Origin: Dreissena polymorpha
Lineage: Eukaryota > Mollusca > Bivalvia > Myida > Dreissenidae
DNA length: 64,000 nt
Reading direction: 5' to 3'
Assembly (NCBI RefSeq): GCF_020536995.1
Contig: NC_068355.1
Span: 74,436,106 to 74,500,105 of the forward strand
Under the pieces are notes generated by a model that was not told where the DNA came from, did not search any database, and was given only the letters and a program-made list of their open reading frames with translations. Below are positions 46,160 to 58,319 of this stretch, piece after piece. Made by a program: the position numbers and the translations under genes. How positions within the stretch are numbered: the first letter of the stretch is position 1; each line of letters starts with the position of its first letter.

Positions 46160-46888
46160 ATAGATTTGACCAAAAAATGACGTTTCAGATGTTTAGAAAG
46201 ACAACTATTAATATAATATTGCGTCTCTGTTTTCTGAAATCCCAGATTTTTCTAAACAAGAAAAAGACATAACGGATCCCTAAGGTATATAGACTTAATA
46301 CATTAAAAAACGTGTCATCATATATTAACTGTCATATATAGAGCATCTTTCTTTTGAGTTGTTTGCCATACGAATAAGATATTAACAGTGACAAAAATCA
46401 AATTGTGTACTTGTGATGTCCAAATGATATCTTTTACATTCATCTTATTTCTGGAATAAATGATTTTCTCGTTCCGGAAGAAACGCATAAACATTGTGTA
46501 CAAATTGAATCAAACGTGGATTCACTTAACGATTTTCTCCTCATTTAAATCGTTATTACCCTATCTATCAAAGTTTTCAATATGTAAAATGTGACCTTGG
46601 TTGTGATAGCAGATTTCGTATTTAGATCAAATGTCTCAACTAAGTGAGGTAATGTTTGGCATGAGGAAAATGTTAAAAGATGCAGAAATAATTGTGCTGG
46701 CTTGTTAGGATGTGTATGCAAACCCTAACCCTGTATTAAAAAGAGATGGCTACATGTATTTTTTAATTGAATCAACATCGAACCGTTACTTTAGATTTGA
46801 TTTAATACGGCTCATAACCTCATAAATATCCGTATTTTAACTGATGTACAACATGGTCTGACTCCAGCATTCTTCTTCCTGACAATTA

Positions 46889-47116
46889 ACACATTTATAC
46901 CTAGTGGACTCTCCCATCCTTCTAAATTGGGTCAATTTATTTCCAAAATTAGGTATGTCTAGTATATTTATTTCTATATTTAGAATAGTTCTTACAGAAA
47001 TTTGTTATAGCAAACAGCGCAGAACCTGATGAGACGCCGCACAATGCGGCGACTCATAAGGGTCTACGCTGTTTGCCAAGGCATTTTTTTCAGGACGCTA
47101 GGCATAAATGGGTTAA
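46889..47116. mobile_element. AGACGCCG hairpin MITE, full copy
   Basis: The copy starts ACACATTTATACCTAGTGG, carries GAGACGCCGCACAATGCGGC and ends CTAGGCATAAATGGGTTAA. It is slightly more diverged than the copy at 34107. Confidence 0.82.
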
Positions 47117-47861
47117 TATACATCTTGTAAAGCGTTACACTTACTTTCTCTGAATCTTTAAAATCCGAAACAAACTTGTTTTGGCCTGTACTTACGACAA
47201 TAATATGCCAGTCGTCGAATTACTCCAATTGACGATGCTATATTCCAATTTGGCGGGTTCAGTTACAAAAAAATGTCATTTCAGATTTAGCGTATATCTG
47301 TTGTTATTTCGTTATTATGTGTTAAACATATATTTATCAATTTATCCGAAACCATAAATGCAAGTAAGCGATACAAATAGCAGAATAGATTTAATTTCGT
47401 TATGTGGTCCCGTATTCAACAAACAAGTACAAACTCTAAATGAGTTACAAGAGACGACGGTTCTTAAAATTATAATAGTGTTAAACGATTATGTACATTA
47501 TAAAATCGTTCACATTGTTAAAAATATATGAAAGATCTTTAAAGGAATGATTATGATAAATTAAAATATATTAACACTCATATACAATTAAAGACAATAG
47601 AATTACAAGTTATATAACTATTTGATACGTGATAGTTGTATGTACATATTAAAAGGTTAACATATACAATACTGTCATGTGTTTGCGTCGCTTCATTAGA
47701 CTGGCATGACAGGCTCTGGAACTGGGTTTGATGATACGATCATCTGACAGCAAGAAGTTCATTTTCTCTCTTGGATTTGATGCGTTGAAACTTGGATTAA
47801 CCAAACGAGCACTTTCAGTTTAAGCGCCTCTTATATTTGCGTATAGCAGACACATCTTTAA

Positions 47862-48379
47862 AGGGGACTTTTCACGTTTTGGTTAATTAACAAAATTTTA
47901 AAAAGTTGTTTCAGATTCGCATTTAAACGTTTAAGTTATGATATTTGTGAGGAATTAGTAATACTGAACATTTACCATGCTCTAAAATATCCATTATATG
48001 CATCTTTTGACGATTAGAACACCTGAACATTATAAAGCGTTGCAACGCGAAACGATTAATGATACTTATTATTAATTTTGAAGAGTTCTGTTGTTGTCGT
48101 TATATTTTGTGAAACTACGAGAATTGCTTATTTAAAGTAAACAATACATTCTTCATTACATGAGTACGGATGGCCGAGTGGTCTAAGCGAAAGACCTTTT
48201 ATTCCAGGATTCCAAGGGACAGTGGTTCAAGCCCAGTTGAGGGTTATTTTTTTCTGTTATAAATTGTATTTTTGATGTGTTTTTTTACTGGGGATTTTTA
48301 TGTCCAATGTTTACATTTATCGATATAAAGCATTCAATGACAAACTTCAATACATGTCAAAATCTGTGAAAAGGCCCCG
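47862..48379 (+). mobile_element. TTAA-flanked inverted-repeat element with tRNA-like insert
   Basis: The element is 518 bp. The left end AGGGGACTTTTCACGTTTTG is nearly the reverse complement of the right end (CAAAATCTGTGAAAAGGCCC). TTAA flanks both sides (47858-47861 and 48380-48383), the target used by piggyBac-type transposases. A tRNA-like segment sits at 48165-48245. A second copy is at 61160-62094. Confidence 0.7.
48165..48245 (+). other. tRNA-Leu/Ser-like segment inside the TTAA element
   Basis: GGATGGCCGAGTGGTCTAAGCG is an A-box and D-arm of Leu/Ser type, written here only as a motif at 48169-48190. AGTGGTTCAAGCCC is a B-box and T-arm. The ends do not pair into a clean acceptor stem, so a functional tRNA is unlikely. 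It may still recruit RNA polymerase III. Confidence 0.6.
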
Positions 48380-49074
48380 TTAAGGCATGCTGTTCAATTT
48401 CGACACACGTGTTGCAGATAAAACAATATCGTTCACGTTGCGGTACACCTTCATATCGACCTGTTTCTACACGAAGAGGTCCAACACCACAGCGGAATTT
48501 TGCTATGGCACTAAGTTGTGCTCGACTTAACGTGTTACACTTGACATATGGTTCTACAGTTTACTTTGGCTTTAACTGCCTAAAGTACCGAAGTTTATCT
48601 GATTTTGTTTTTGTTTTACGGCATTAAAAAAAATATGATCAGTAAAGCATATGTCGTATTCGATAAATACGCCTTTGGTCTGGGTTCATTACTAAAATTA
48701 AAGTTTTGTTTGTATTTATTACGTAACCATGTAATTGTTTCATAACGATGGTTTAGGGAAAAGCATCACACGCAATACAATTTAATAAAATAATATTTTA
48801 TTATAGATTTTGTTTCCATCAAGTTTGATACATTCGATCATTTGTGCTAAACATTTACATACAAAGAAAGCATGTATTGTTGGTACATTTGTTTCTTTAA
48901 TAAAGTAATATCGTTAAGGTTAAAGGTTAAGGCCAAAATAATCATCCTTTTTTATGGTCTAGGAAAATGCTGACGAGTCTTAAAGATAGATTCAGCCATA
49001 CTTGTTAGTTTTAATGACTAGTGTTGCTGAACATGTTTGGAACTAACACAGCAAGAAGGGAAAATTCAATAAAA

Positions 49075-49302
49075 GATGGTTGGTACACTCATGTTTGAAC
49101 CTAGATGGCCCGGGTTCAATTCCCATTCCCGGCAGCATGAGAGTTTGGTTGGTGGTCACCATACAGGACAGATGGAGTTTCATCTGTGTAATCCAGTCAA
49201 TATTCACAACACAAGACCACGCACAATAAGAAAAATCTTCCATTCACTACGAAATAGCTGGAAATTACAGCCATAATTCCAAATTCATCACAACACTTTC
49301 GT
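49075..49302 (+). repeat. SINE-like element upstream of the 54-bp satellite
   Basis: GGTTCAATTCC (49113-49123) is a tRNA B box, preceded at about 30-35 bp by TGGTTGGTACACTC, an A-box-like sequence. The body runs to the first satellite unit, where CGTGAGTCTAGTAAG begins. This fits a tRNA-derived SINE whose 3' tail has expanded into the array that follows. Confidence 0.55.
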
Positions 49303-52300
49303 GAGTCTAGTAAGTTAATATGGTAGGAGTGCTGGGGTAAACTCCGGGCCCACGTGAGTCTAGTAAGTTAATATGGTAGGAGTGCTGGGGTAAACTCCGG
49401 GCCCACAGTGAGTCTAGTAAGTTAATATGGTAGGAGTGCTGGGGTAAACTCCGGGCCCACAGTGAGTCTAGTAAGTTAATATGGTAGGAGTGCTGGGGTA
49501 AACTCCGGGCCCACAGTGAGTCTAGTAAGTTAATATGGTAGGAGTGCTGGGGTAAACTCCGGGCCCACAGTGAGTCTAGTAAGTTAATATGGTAGGAGTG
49601 CTGGGGGTAAACTCCGGGCCCACAGTGAGTCTAGTAAGTTAATATGGTAGGAGTGCTGGGGTAAACTCCGGGCCCACAGTGAGTCTAGTAAGTTAATATG
49701 GTAGGAGTGCTGGGGTAAACTCCGGGCCCACAGTGAGTCTAGTAAGTTAATATGATAGGAGTGCTGGGGTAAACTCCGGGCCCACAGTGAGTCTATTAAG
49801 TTAATATGGTAGGAGTGCTGGGGTAAACTCCGGGCCCACAGTGAGTCTAGTAAGTTAATATGGGAGGAGTGCTGGGGGTAAACTCCGGGCCCACGTGAGT
49901 CTAGTAAGTTAATAGGGTAGCAGTGCTGGGGTAAACTCCGGGCCCACAGTGAGTCTAGTAAGTTAATATGGTAGGAGTGCTGGGGTAAACTCCGGGCCCA
50001 CAGTGAGTCTAGTAAGTTAATATGGTAGGAGTGCTGGGGTAAACTCCGGGCCCACAGTGAGTCTAGTAAGTTAATATGGTAGGAGTGCTGGGGTAAACTC
50101 CGGGCCCACAGTGAGTCTAGTAAGTTAATATGGTAGGAGTGCTGGGGTAAACTCCGGGCCCACAGTGAGTCTAGTAAGTTAATATGGTAGGAGTGCTGGG
50201 GTAAACTCCGGGCCCACAGTGAGTCTAGTAAGTTAATATGGTAGGAGTGCTGGGGTAAACTTCGGGCCCACAGTGAGTCTAGTAAGTTAATATGGTAGGA
50301 GTGCTGGGGTAAACTTCGGGCCCACAGTGAGTCTAGTAAGTTAATATGGAAGGAGTGCTGGGGTAAACTCCGGGCTCACAGTGAGTCTAGTAAGTTAATA
50401 TGGTAGGAGTGCTGGGGTAAACTCCGGGCCCACAGTGAGTCTAGTAAGTTAATATGGTAGGAGTGCTGGGGTAAACTCCGGGCCCACAGTGAGTCTAGTA
50501 AGTTAATATGGTAGGAGTGCTGGGGTAAACTCCGGGCCCATAGTGAGTCTAGTAAGTTAATATGGTAGGAGTGCTGGGGTAAACTCCGGGCCCATAGTGA
50601 GTCTAGTAAGTTAATATGGTAGGAGTGCTGGGGTAAACACCGGGCCCACAGTGAGTCTAGTAAGTTAATATGGTAGGAGTGCTGGGGTAAACTCCGGGCC
50701 CACAGTGAGTCTAGTAAGTTAATATGGTAGGAGTGCTGGGGTAAACTCCGGGCCCACAGTGAGTCTAGTAAGTTAATATGGTAGGAGTGCTGGGGTAAAC
50801 TCCGGGCCCACAGTGAGTCTAGTAAGTTAATATGGTAGGAGTGCTGGGATAAACTCCGGGCCCACAGTGAGTCTAGTAAGTTAATATGGTAGGAGTGCTG
50901 GGGTAAACTCCGGGCCCACGTGAGTCTAGTAAGTTAATACGGTAGGAGTGCTGGGGTAAACTCCGGGCCCACAGTGAGTCTAGTAAGTTAATATGGTAGG
51001 AGTGCTGGGGTAAACTCCGGGCCCACAGTGAGTCTAGTAAGTTAATATGGTAGGAGTGCTGGGGTAAACTCCGGGCCCACGTGAGTCTAGTAAGTTAATA
51101 TGGTAGGAGTGCTGGGGTAAACTCCGGGCCCACAGTGAGTCTAGTAAGTTAATATGGTAGGAGTGCTGGGGTTAACTCCGGGCCCACAGTGAGTCTAGAA
51201 AGTTAATATGGTAGGAGTGCTGGGGTAAACTCCGGGCCCACAGTGAGTCTAGTAAGTTAATATGGTAGGAGTGCTGGGGTAAACTCCGGGCCCACAGTGA
51301 GTCTAGTAAGTTAATATGGTAGCAGTGCTGGGGTAAACTCCGGGCCCACGTGAGTCTAGTAAGTTAATATGGTAGGAGTGCTGGGGTAAACTCCGGGCCC
51401 ACAGTGAGTCTAGTAAGTTAATATGGTGGGAGTGCTGGGGTAAACTCCGGGCCCACGTGAGTCTAGTAAGTTAATATGGTAGGAGTGCTGGGGTAAACTC
51501 CGGGCCCACAGTGAGTCTAGTAAGTTAATATGGTGGGAGTGCTGGGGTAAACTCCGGGCCCACAGTGAGTTTAGTAAGTTAATATGGTAGGAGTGCTGGG
51601 GTAAACTCCGGGCCCACAGTGAGTCTAGTAAGTTAATATGGTAGGAGTGCTGGGGTAAACTCCGGGCCCACAGTGAGTCTAGTAAGTTAATATGGTAGGA
51701 GTGCTGGGGTAAACTCCGGGCCCACGTGAGTCTAGTAAGTTAATATGGTAGGAGTGCTGGGGTAAACTCCGGGCCCACAGTGAGTCTAGTAAGTTAATAT
51801 GGTAGGAGTGCTGGGGTAAACTCCGGGCCCACGTGAGTCTAGTAAGTTAATATGGTAGGAGTGCTGGGGTAAACTCCGGGCCCACAGTGAGTCGAGTAAG
51901 TTAATATGGTAGGAGTGCTGGGGTAAACTCCGGGCCCACAGTGAGTCTAGTAAGTTAATATGGTAGGAGTGCTGGGGTAAACTCCGGGCCCACGTGAGTC
52001 TAGTAAGTTAATATGGTAGGAGTGCTGGGGTAAACTCCGGGCCCACAGTGAGTCTAGTAAGTTAATATGGTAGGAGTGCTGGGGTAAACTCCGGGTCCAC
52101 AGTGAGTCTAGTAAGTTAATATGGTAGGAGTGCTGGGGTAAAATTCGGGCCCACAGTGAGTCTAGTAAGTTAATATGGTAGGAGTGCTGGGGTAAACTCC
52201 GGGCCCACAGTGAGTCTAGTAAGTTAATATGGTGGGAGTGCTGGGGTAAACTCCGGGCCCACAGTGAGTTTAGTAAGTTAATATGGTAGAAGTGCTGGGG

Positions 52301-53612
52301 TAAACTCCGGGCCCACAGTGAGTCTAGTAAGTTAATATGGTAGGAGTGCTGGGGTAAACTCCGGGCCCACAGTGAGTCTAGTAAGTTAATATGGTAGGAG
52401 TGCTGGGGTAAACCCCGGGCCCACAGTGAGTCTAGTAAGTTAATATGGTAGGAGTGCTGGGGTAAACTCCGGGCCCACAGTGAGTCTAGTAAGCTAATAT
52501 GGTAGGAGTGCTGGGGTAAACTCCGGGCCCACAGTGAGTCTAGTAAGTTAATATGGTAGGAGTGCTGGGGTAAACTCCGGGCCCACTGTGAGTCTAGTAA
52601 GTTAATATGGTGGGAGTGCTGGGGTAAACTTCGGGCCCACAGTGAGTCTAGTAAGTTAATATGGTAGGAGTGCTGGGGTAAACTCCGGGCCCACAGTGAG
52701 TCTAGTAAGTTAATATGGTAGGAGTGCTGGGGTAAACTCCGGGCCCACAGTGAGTCTAGTAAGTTAATATGGTAGGAGTGCTGGGATAAACTCCGGGCCC
52801 ACAGTGAGTCTAGTAAGTTAATATGGTAGGAGTGCTGGGGTAAACTCCGGGCCCACGTGAGTCTAGTAAGTTAATACGGTAGGAGTGCTGGGGTAAACTC
52901 CGGGCCCACAGTGAGTCTAGTAAGTTAATATGGTAGGAGTGCTGGGGTAAACTCCGGGCCCACAGTGAGTCTAGTAAGTTAATATGGTAGGAGTGCTGGG
53001 GTAAACTCCGGGCCCACGTGAGTCTAGTAAGTTAATATGGTAGGAGTGCTGGGGTAAACTCCGGGCCCACAGTGAGTCTAGTAAGTTAATATGGTAGGAG
53101 TGCTGGGGTAAACTCCGGGCTCACAGTGAGTCTAGTAAGTTAATATGGTAGGAGTGCTGGGGTAAACTCCGGGCCCACAGTGAGTCTAGTAAGTTAATAT
53201 GGTGGGAGTGCTGGGGTAAACTTCGGGCCCACAGTGAGTCTAGTAAGTTAATATGGTAGGAGTGCTGGGGTAAACTCCGGGCCCACAGTGAGTCTAGTAA
53301 GTTAATATGGTAGGAGTGCTGGGGTAAACTCCGGGCCCACAGTGAGTCTAGTAAGTTAATATGGTAGGAGTGCTGGGGTAAACTTCGGGCCCACAGTGAG
53401 TCTAGTAAGTTAATATGGTAGGAGTGCTGGGGTAAACTCCGGGCCCACAGTGAGTCTAGTAAGTTAATATGGTAGGAGTGCTGGGGTAAACTCCGGGCCC
53501 ACAGTGAGTCTAGTAAGTTAATATGGTGGGAGTGCTGGGGTAAACTCCGGGCCCACAGTGAGTCTAGTAAGTTAATATGGTAGGAGTGCTGGGGTAAACT
53601 CCGGGCCCACAC
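49303..53612 (+). repeat. 54-bp satellite array, about 80 units
   Basis: The unit is CACAGTGAGTCTAGTAAG, TTAATATGGTAGGAGTGC, TGGGGTAAACTCCGGGCC, 54 bp. Some units are 52 bp because CACAG is shortened to CAC ahead of TGAGTC, and a few have one extra G. Divergence between units is only a few percent. On the minus strand the 54-bp units stay open (18 residues, WARSLPQHSYHINLLDSL), giving a 179-codon frame near the right end. The frame breaks wherever a 52-bp unit occurs. Confidence 0.97.
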
Positions 53613-54367
53613 ATGTAGCCTCTGGCTCGAAAAGCACCTCATAAACTTCGAAAGACACAAACACGCTCGCGCGCACGCACGAACTCATACACAACAGAAG
53701 AGTCAGTTCTGCTCCCGCCCTCGTTGAGTAAATATCTCTCGGTAAGCGTTGAAAGGTAATTATACATTAGCCTTGAAGAAGGATTCCCAGCACTTAGTAA
53801 GCCGGGTCGCTAAATGTAATTGTTTACAATTCCGTTGCCTCAATACACACATAATAAGTCTCCAAACATAGAGTACGAAGTCACAAAACCGACCCGGGGA
53901 CATTTCGACGTGACCTGATTTTGTAAGGATTCCAATATTAGCATTCTTGTTATTCACATGTTCATGTGCCGTTGTATTTATTGGCAAAAAGAAGATAATT
54001 TATGTCTCGTTTAATTTCAGTTAAAACATTCATGATTATATAGACATTCTAAGCACAACTAACAATTATTCTTACATTTTTTAAATAAAGTGAATTCTGT
54101 AAAATAGTCAGTTTGAACGTTCAACCATAAAACATATGGCTTTAACAACACACATATTCTAACATACATTAACAATTACATTCAGCATCGCAAAAACAGT
54201 CAACCTGATTATGTTATGTGTTAACATTAAGTACAACAATTTAATAACAGTTTTTACTATAGATTAATGTAAAAGTTAAATACAATAAAATAACAATTAC
54301 GTACGAACAACACTTTCGGAAAACGCATTAAAGACGTTTCGAACTCATGTACGTGAGCAGGTATTTC
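53613..54367. other. Intergenic, no gene seen
   Basis: AT-rich sequence. The minus-strand open frame 53760-53987 has no motif. Confidence 0.4.
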
Positions 54368-54935
54368 CCCGGGGGGGGGGGGGGGTAACTTCCTATATTA
54401 GGGTATATAGGGGTGTGCCGGTTATATGGGGTGCGTTTTTCGACTAAAATTATAGATATGGGTATGTTTTTGAGCATCTAAGTATAGATATGGGTATTGA
54501 AATCAGAAATGTGCGTGTATATAAATGTTTATAGATTTGAAAGTATCAGTAACAAAATGGGTATGATAAATTTCATTCTTGTATATAAATGGGTATCAAA
54601 AAGTTAATTTCAAATATGAAATTTACAAATAACCATATAATAGCAAATTCAATAAGTATACTGTATTGATATGATATAGATTAAAATTCTAGTATGAAAT
54701 GTGTCCACTTTATCAAATTCTAGTATTGCAATGGGTCCAGTTTATAAAATTTCTTGTATTGAAGTGAGTCCACTTTCTCAAAGGTATCCTATACAAATGG
54801 GTCTGCTTTTTCAAAAATCTTGTATCAAAATGCGTCTACTTTATCAGAGTTCCGGTATAAAAATGGGTCACATTTCGTTAGTCTCAGTGGGACACCCCTA
54901 CCCTAAAATTTGAGAAGTTACCCCCCCCCCCGGGG
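54368..54935. mobile_element. G-run-ended inverted-repeat element with 8-bp flanking repeats
   Basis: The ends are CCCGGGG plus a long G run and GTAACTTC, mirrored by GAAGTTAC, a long C run and GGGG. GGTATTTC flanks both sides (54360-54367 and 54936-54943), fitting an 8-bp hAT-type target duplication. The interior holds diverged repeats of TATAGATATGGGTATG and AAATGGGTCCACTTTATC type. Confidence 0.7.
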
Positions 54936-54943
54936 GGTATTTC

Positions 54944-56130
54944 ACAACCTGTTATTTAAATAACAATATATACATATATAAATATTTACTTGAATACATT
55001 ATATGCAAATAATACATTTTTTCGCTTACTGCACATTAACATTGAACACATTGTCAGTGTTGTATCACTATCACAAGGGGGAGAGTACATGCTTCTTGTT
55101 GAAGGCTAAGTTATTTGAACTAACCCCGTAAATCCCGCGTAATGTATCCAATAGTATACCTTCACATTGCAGCAACCCTTATAGATAGATATCCATACAC
55201 AGATGCAGAGGAGTCATGCGCGTAAGCAAATCTTTTTTATAAATACACATTTTAAGAGATTTTATGGTGGACCAATATGGTAAATGGAATAATAATGTGG
55301 GGGTCAGACATGCCGTAAAGGCCTTAATAACAACGTGTTTGTTTTAACACTCTCTGCCAACAAATCCGTTGTTAAATAACACATAACATAACATAACGTT
55401 TATCCGGCATTAAATAGCATATTGCAAATTTATAGCCTATACACAGTATGTGTTTGAGATAGTAAAGACATGGTACATGTATTTGAGAAGTACAACACAT
55501 ACAAATACAAATAGTGGGTAAAACAAAAAACGAAAAAAAGCATGTCAAAATCACTCAAAGAATAGAATCAATAAGTCATTTACATAATGAATATATAATT
55601 TCGGTGGTGAATTTCATTTACAAAAAAAAAGTTCTCATTGTTTAAATGATCGATATTTTAAATGCTGGATACAATTAAAAATTTAAAAATTGTTCAATTA
55701 CACAGACTTTGTTAAGTTACATTATTTCGTAATGCTTATGTTAAAATTACCAAAAATAATGAGAAGATTTATTTAATCATTTAGCATTAAACATATGTTT
55801 GCTGTCTCTTTTATGTAAATTGAATATTCTAATTGATAATGATAACAAAACAATTACCTTTAGAATATTCTAATTGATAATGATAACAATACAATTAGAT
55901 TAGAAGTGATCTTCTTCATCACAAATAGTTAACATAATATAAAATAATCGCACAAGTTGATCACTTTTACTCTATCCAATACAGTCGTTCGATCACCTTA
56001 ATATTTTAAACAATAGGCAAAAGGAAATAATAATCATAGTTAATACGATTCACTTATTATTGTATCTGTTTTAATAGACATACAAAAATGAAGGCGTTTA
56101 CAGCATATATGTTATACTACTTTTCATTTG
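54944..56130. other. Intergenic, no gene seen
   Basis: AT-rich sequence. TAATTGATAATGATAACAA is duplicated within 55828-55890. Nothing else was recognised. Confidence 0.4.
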
Positions 56131-56133
56131 ACC

Positions 56134-56990
56134 TTAGTTTAGGGCAAAATAAACATATTTTGATAGGTTATTTAGTTCCTTTGTTGGTTTTGATGACATT
56201 ATCATTTCGAATTTGTTCAATGTTGGCCAATGACGAAAGTATGGTTTTAGGTACTGTTGTCTAATTTCTTTATATAGAGGGCATACTATTAAAAAGTGAA
56301 ATTCGCTTTCTATAGCATTCATATTGCAGAAAATACACTTCCTATTTTCTTTTGGTATGTTTTCATGACGACCTTTTTCTATGGCTAGATTATGTGCAGA
56401 GATTCTGAATTGTGTAAGTAATATTCTAAATTTATTGTTATTAATACATTTTAAATATTTTTCCGTTTAAAAGTCATATTTGAAATATCGGAATGCAGAC
56501 AGTCTATTTGAGTTGTTTATATTTGAGAACCAAGTCTGTTTATATATATCCAAAATTCGATTTGTTATTATTTATAGCTGGTATTCGTTTGGGGTATGCG
56601 TATTTTGTTGCGTCCATATGGTAGCTAATCCAATGTGTTTGAGTAGTTCTTTGATCTGATAAGCCCAGTTCTTGCCGGCATATGTATTATTACGTTCAGC
56701 ATCGCTCTTAAGCAGATTATAAATAGATTTTGTCAGTATGTTGTTGTTCGGATCAATGATTTTTACCCAGTATTGAACTAATGTCAATTGGCGTTTTAAA
56801 TACATTGGATATCTGTCTAGTTCCCCGTAAAGTCCGTCTAGGTTTGTGGATTTTCTAACTATCTTACGAAGAAATTTACAATGTATGCGTTCGATATCTT
56901 TTCCTTCATTAAAGCCCCATGTTTCGGCTGCGTAATTTAATTTGGACCCAACTAAACTGTCAAACAGTCTGTAGTTAATTCATGTTGATT
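56134..56990 (-). mobile_element. LINE (non-LTR retrotransposon) 3' ORF2 remnant
   Basis: The minus-strand translation shows the region after the reverse transcriptase of a LINE. It reads SKLNYAAETWGFNEGKDIER, then RIHCKFLRKIVRKSTNLDG, YMLKRQLTLVQYWVKI (approximately), and later a zinc-knuckle-like KCIFCNMNAIESEFHFLIVC and YLKPYFRHWPTL. The piece lacks the endonuclease and the reverse transcriptase core. Frames change between the pieces, so it is a 5'-truncated, decayed copy. The clade is not determined. Confidence 0.75.
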
Positions 56991-57161
56991 AAATACTGTA
57001 AACAAAATGTGTAATGCGAATTGTGAATGTTGAGCGATATGTTTTTGCGTACGGTTCCAGTCTCCGTTTTTGTAAAGATTTACCCCTTTTTAAATGTTTC
57101 AGCGTACTGTCTCGACAATGGTCAAACTGCAATGAACATAAGCAGTGTTGATAAATACACC

Positions 57162-57198
57162 ATGCCTCGCTTGTTGTAATTGTCCTCTTCCCTTAATA
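57162..57198. repeat. Single arm of the telomere-repeat MITE
   Basis: ACCATGCCTCGCTTGTTG and CCTCTTCCCTT match the right inverted arm of the element at 23761-23992 with several differences. No telomeric repeats accompany it. Confidence 0.6.
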
Positions 57199-58045
57199 CA
57201 CAGATGTAGAAGAATATGTCGATTGCACATGTGGGCTGAGAGAATAAGACCAGCTATTTAAAGCGTGAACAAAACACTAAGTGAAATACCGTTGAACAGA
57301 TAGGATATGCCATTAAATAGCATAACCGCCGTACTCAAACATTTCAGTTACAAGTAAATTAAACAATAAATCCGTTAAAATATTGGCAGGATTCCTGGTC
57401 CTTATTTACCACAGGCGAAAGTGGATCAAACTTTGAACAGAGATAAACTTGTGTAGAAAATGTTTGTGTCGTATGTACCGATATACACTTTACACTAAAT
57501 TTTACCGCTGACTGTCCTGGCACGAGTAAGTTGTTCACGCAAGTCTGTGTTTCAATATTCATTTTTTATAATGAATAACAAGATGTTCTATGTGTATACT
57601 AATAGCTCGCTGGTATAGATGTCCCAACATTAGCTGTGTATATGTTTCCAGCATTCATAGTAATGAATAAATAACATTCAAACATGACAAACGTAAGTAT
57701 ATGTTTACCATTATGAGATAGATATATCTGTGTATGTTGCTATTTGATGTGTTTAGTTAAAGCGTCAATAGTATATAGGGGTTGTAGGTTCGTTAACTAT
57801 TTCCAGTATGCCGCCCAATTATTGTTTATTAGTATTATTAACCTCACATCCAGTTTGACGCGTCCATGTATATTTTGTTTTTGTTTTCGCACACTTAACC
57901 CTCAGAACTTCAGCACTAAAAGATATGCACAGCTTATATTTTTTCCGAAGCCAATTATTGGTTTCGTTGACTTCAGAATACTGTGGTGTTGTCTTTTTCT
58001 ATCCAAGCTAAAATCATTATTACAAAAAATCTGCTTCGAGCCACC

Positions 58046-58319
58046 TCAATCAATCGGTGTTTCTCCATTCGGGTTTAATGTTTCTGAATGTGGATCTGAC
58101 GTTAGCGCTGTATACATTTTCCTAACGTCAGCTCTCTCAAACTGATCCTTAATCATATCTATCCAGATATCCATTGATCCTGGGAGAGCGTTAAATACAG
58201 TGCAGTGAACGATTGCTTCTTCAATAAGCTTTTTTACCAAACTGGCCTGAAATCGCTCGAATCCCAAATCGCCTAACGATCGAAGAATCCGTGTTATACG
58301 CCGGTAATTGTGTGATGAC
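58046..58319 (-). CDS. OGFR-like module 2, terminal exon
   Basis: The acceptor is tgttttag. The exon reads SSHNYRRITRILRSLGDLGF, ERFQASLVKKLIEEAIVH, MDIWIDMIKDQFERADVRKM, then NPNGETPID and TGA at 58048-58046. HNxRRITRIL is the OGFR landmark. Confidence 0.88.

Noticed and set aside
47690-47840. Minus-strand 55-codon frame containing NPSFNASNPREKMNF
   Set aside because: It looked exon-like, but no family was recognised and no paired splice sites with neighbouring coding sequence could be shown.
48165-48245. Functional tRNA gene
   Set aside because: A and B boxes are good, but the acceptor stem does not pair and the copy lies inside a repeated element present elsewhere in the window.
53121-53660. 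179-codon minus-strand open frame of 18-residue repeats
   Set aside because: It is the 54-bp satellite read in a frame that stays open because 54 is divisible by 3. It breaks at every 52-bp unit, and there are no splice signals or domain.
57744-58145. 133-codon plus-strand open frame
   Set aside because: Its second half lies antisense to the OGFR-like terminal exon, whose minus-strand reading matches a known domain. The plus-strand protein has no recognisable feature.
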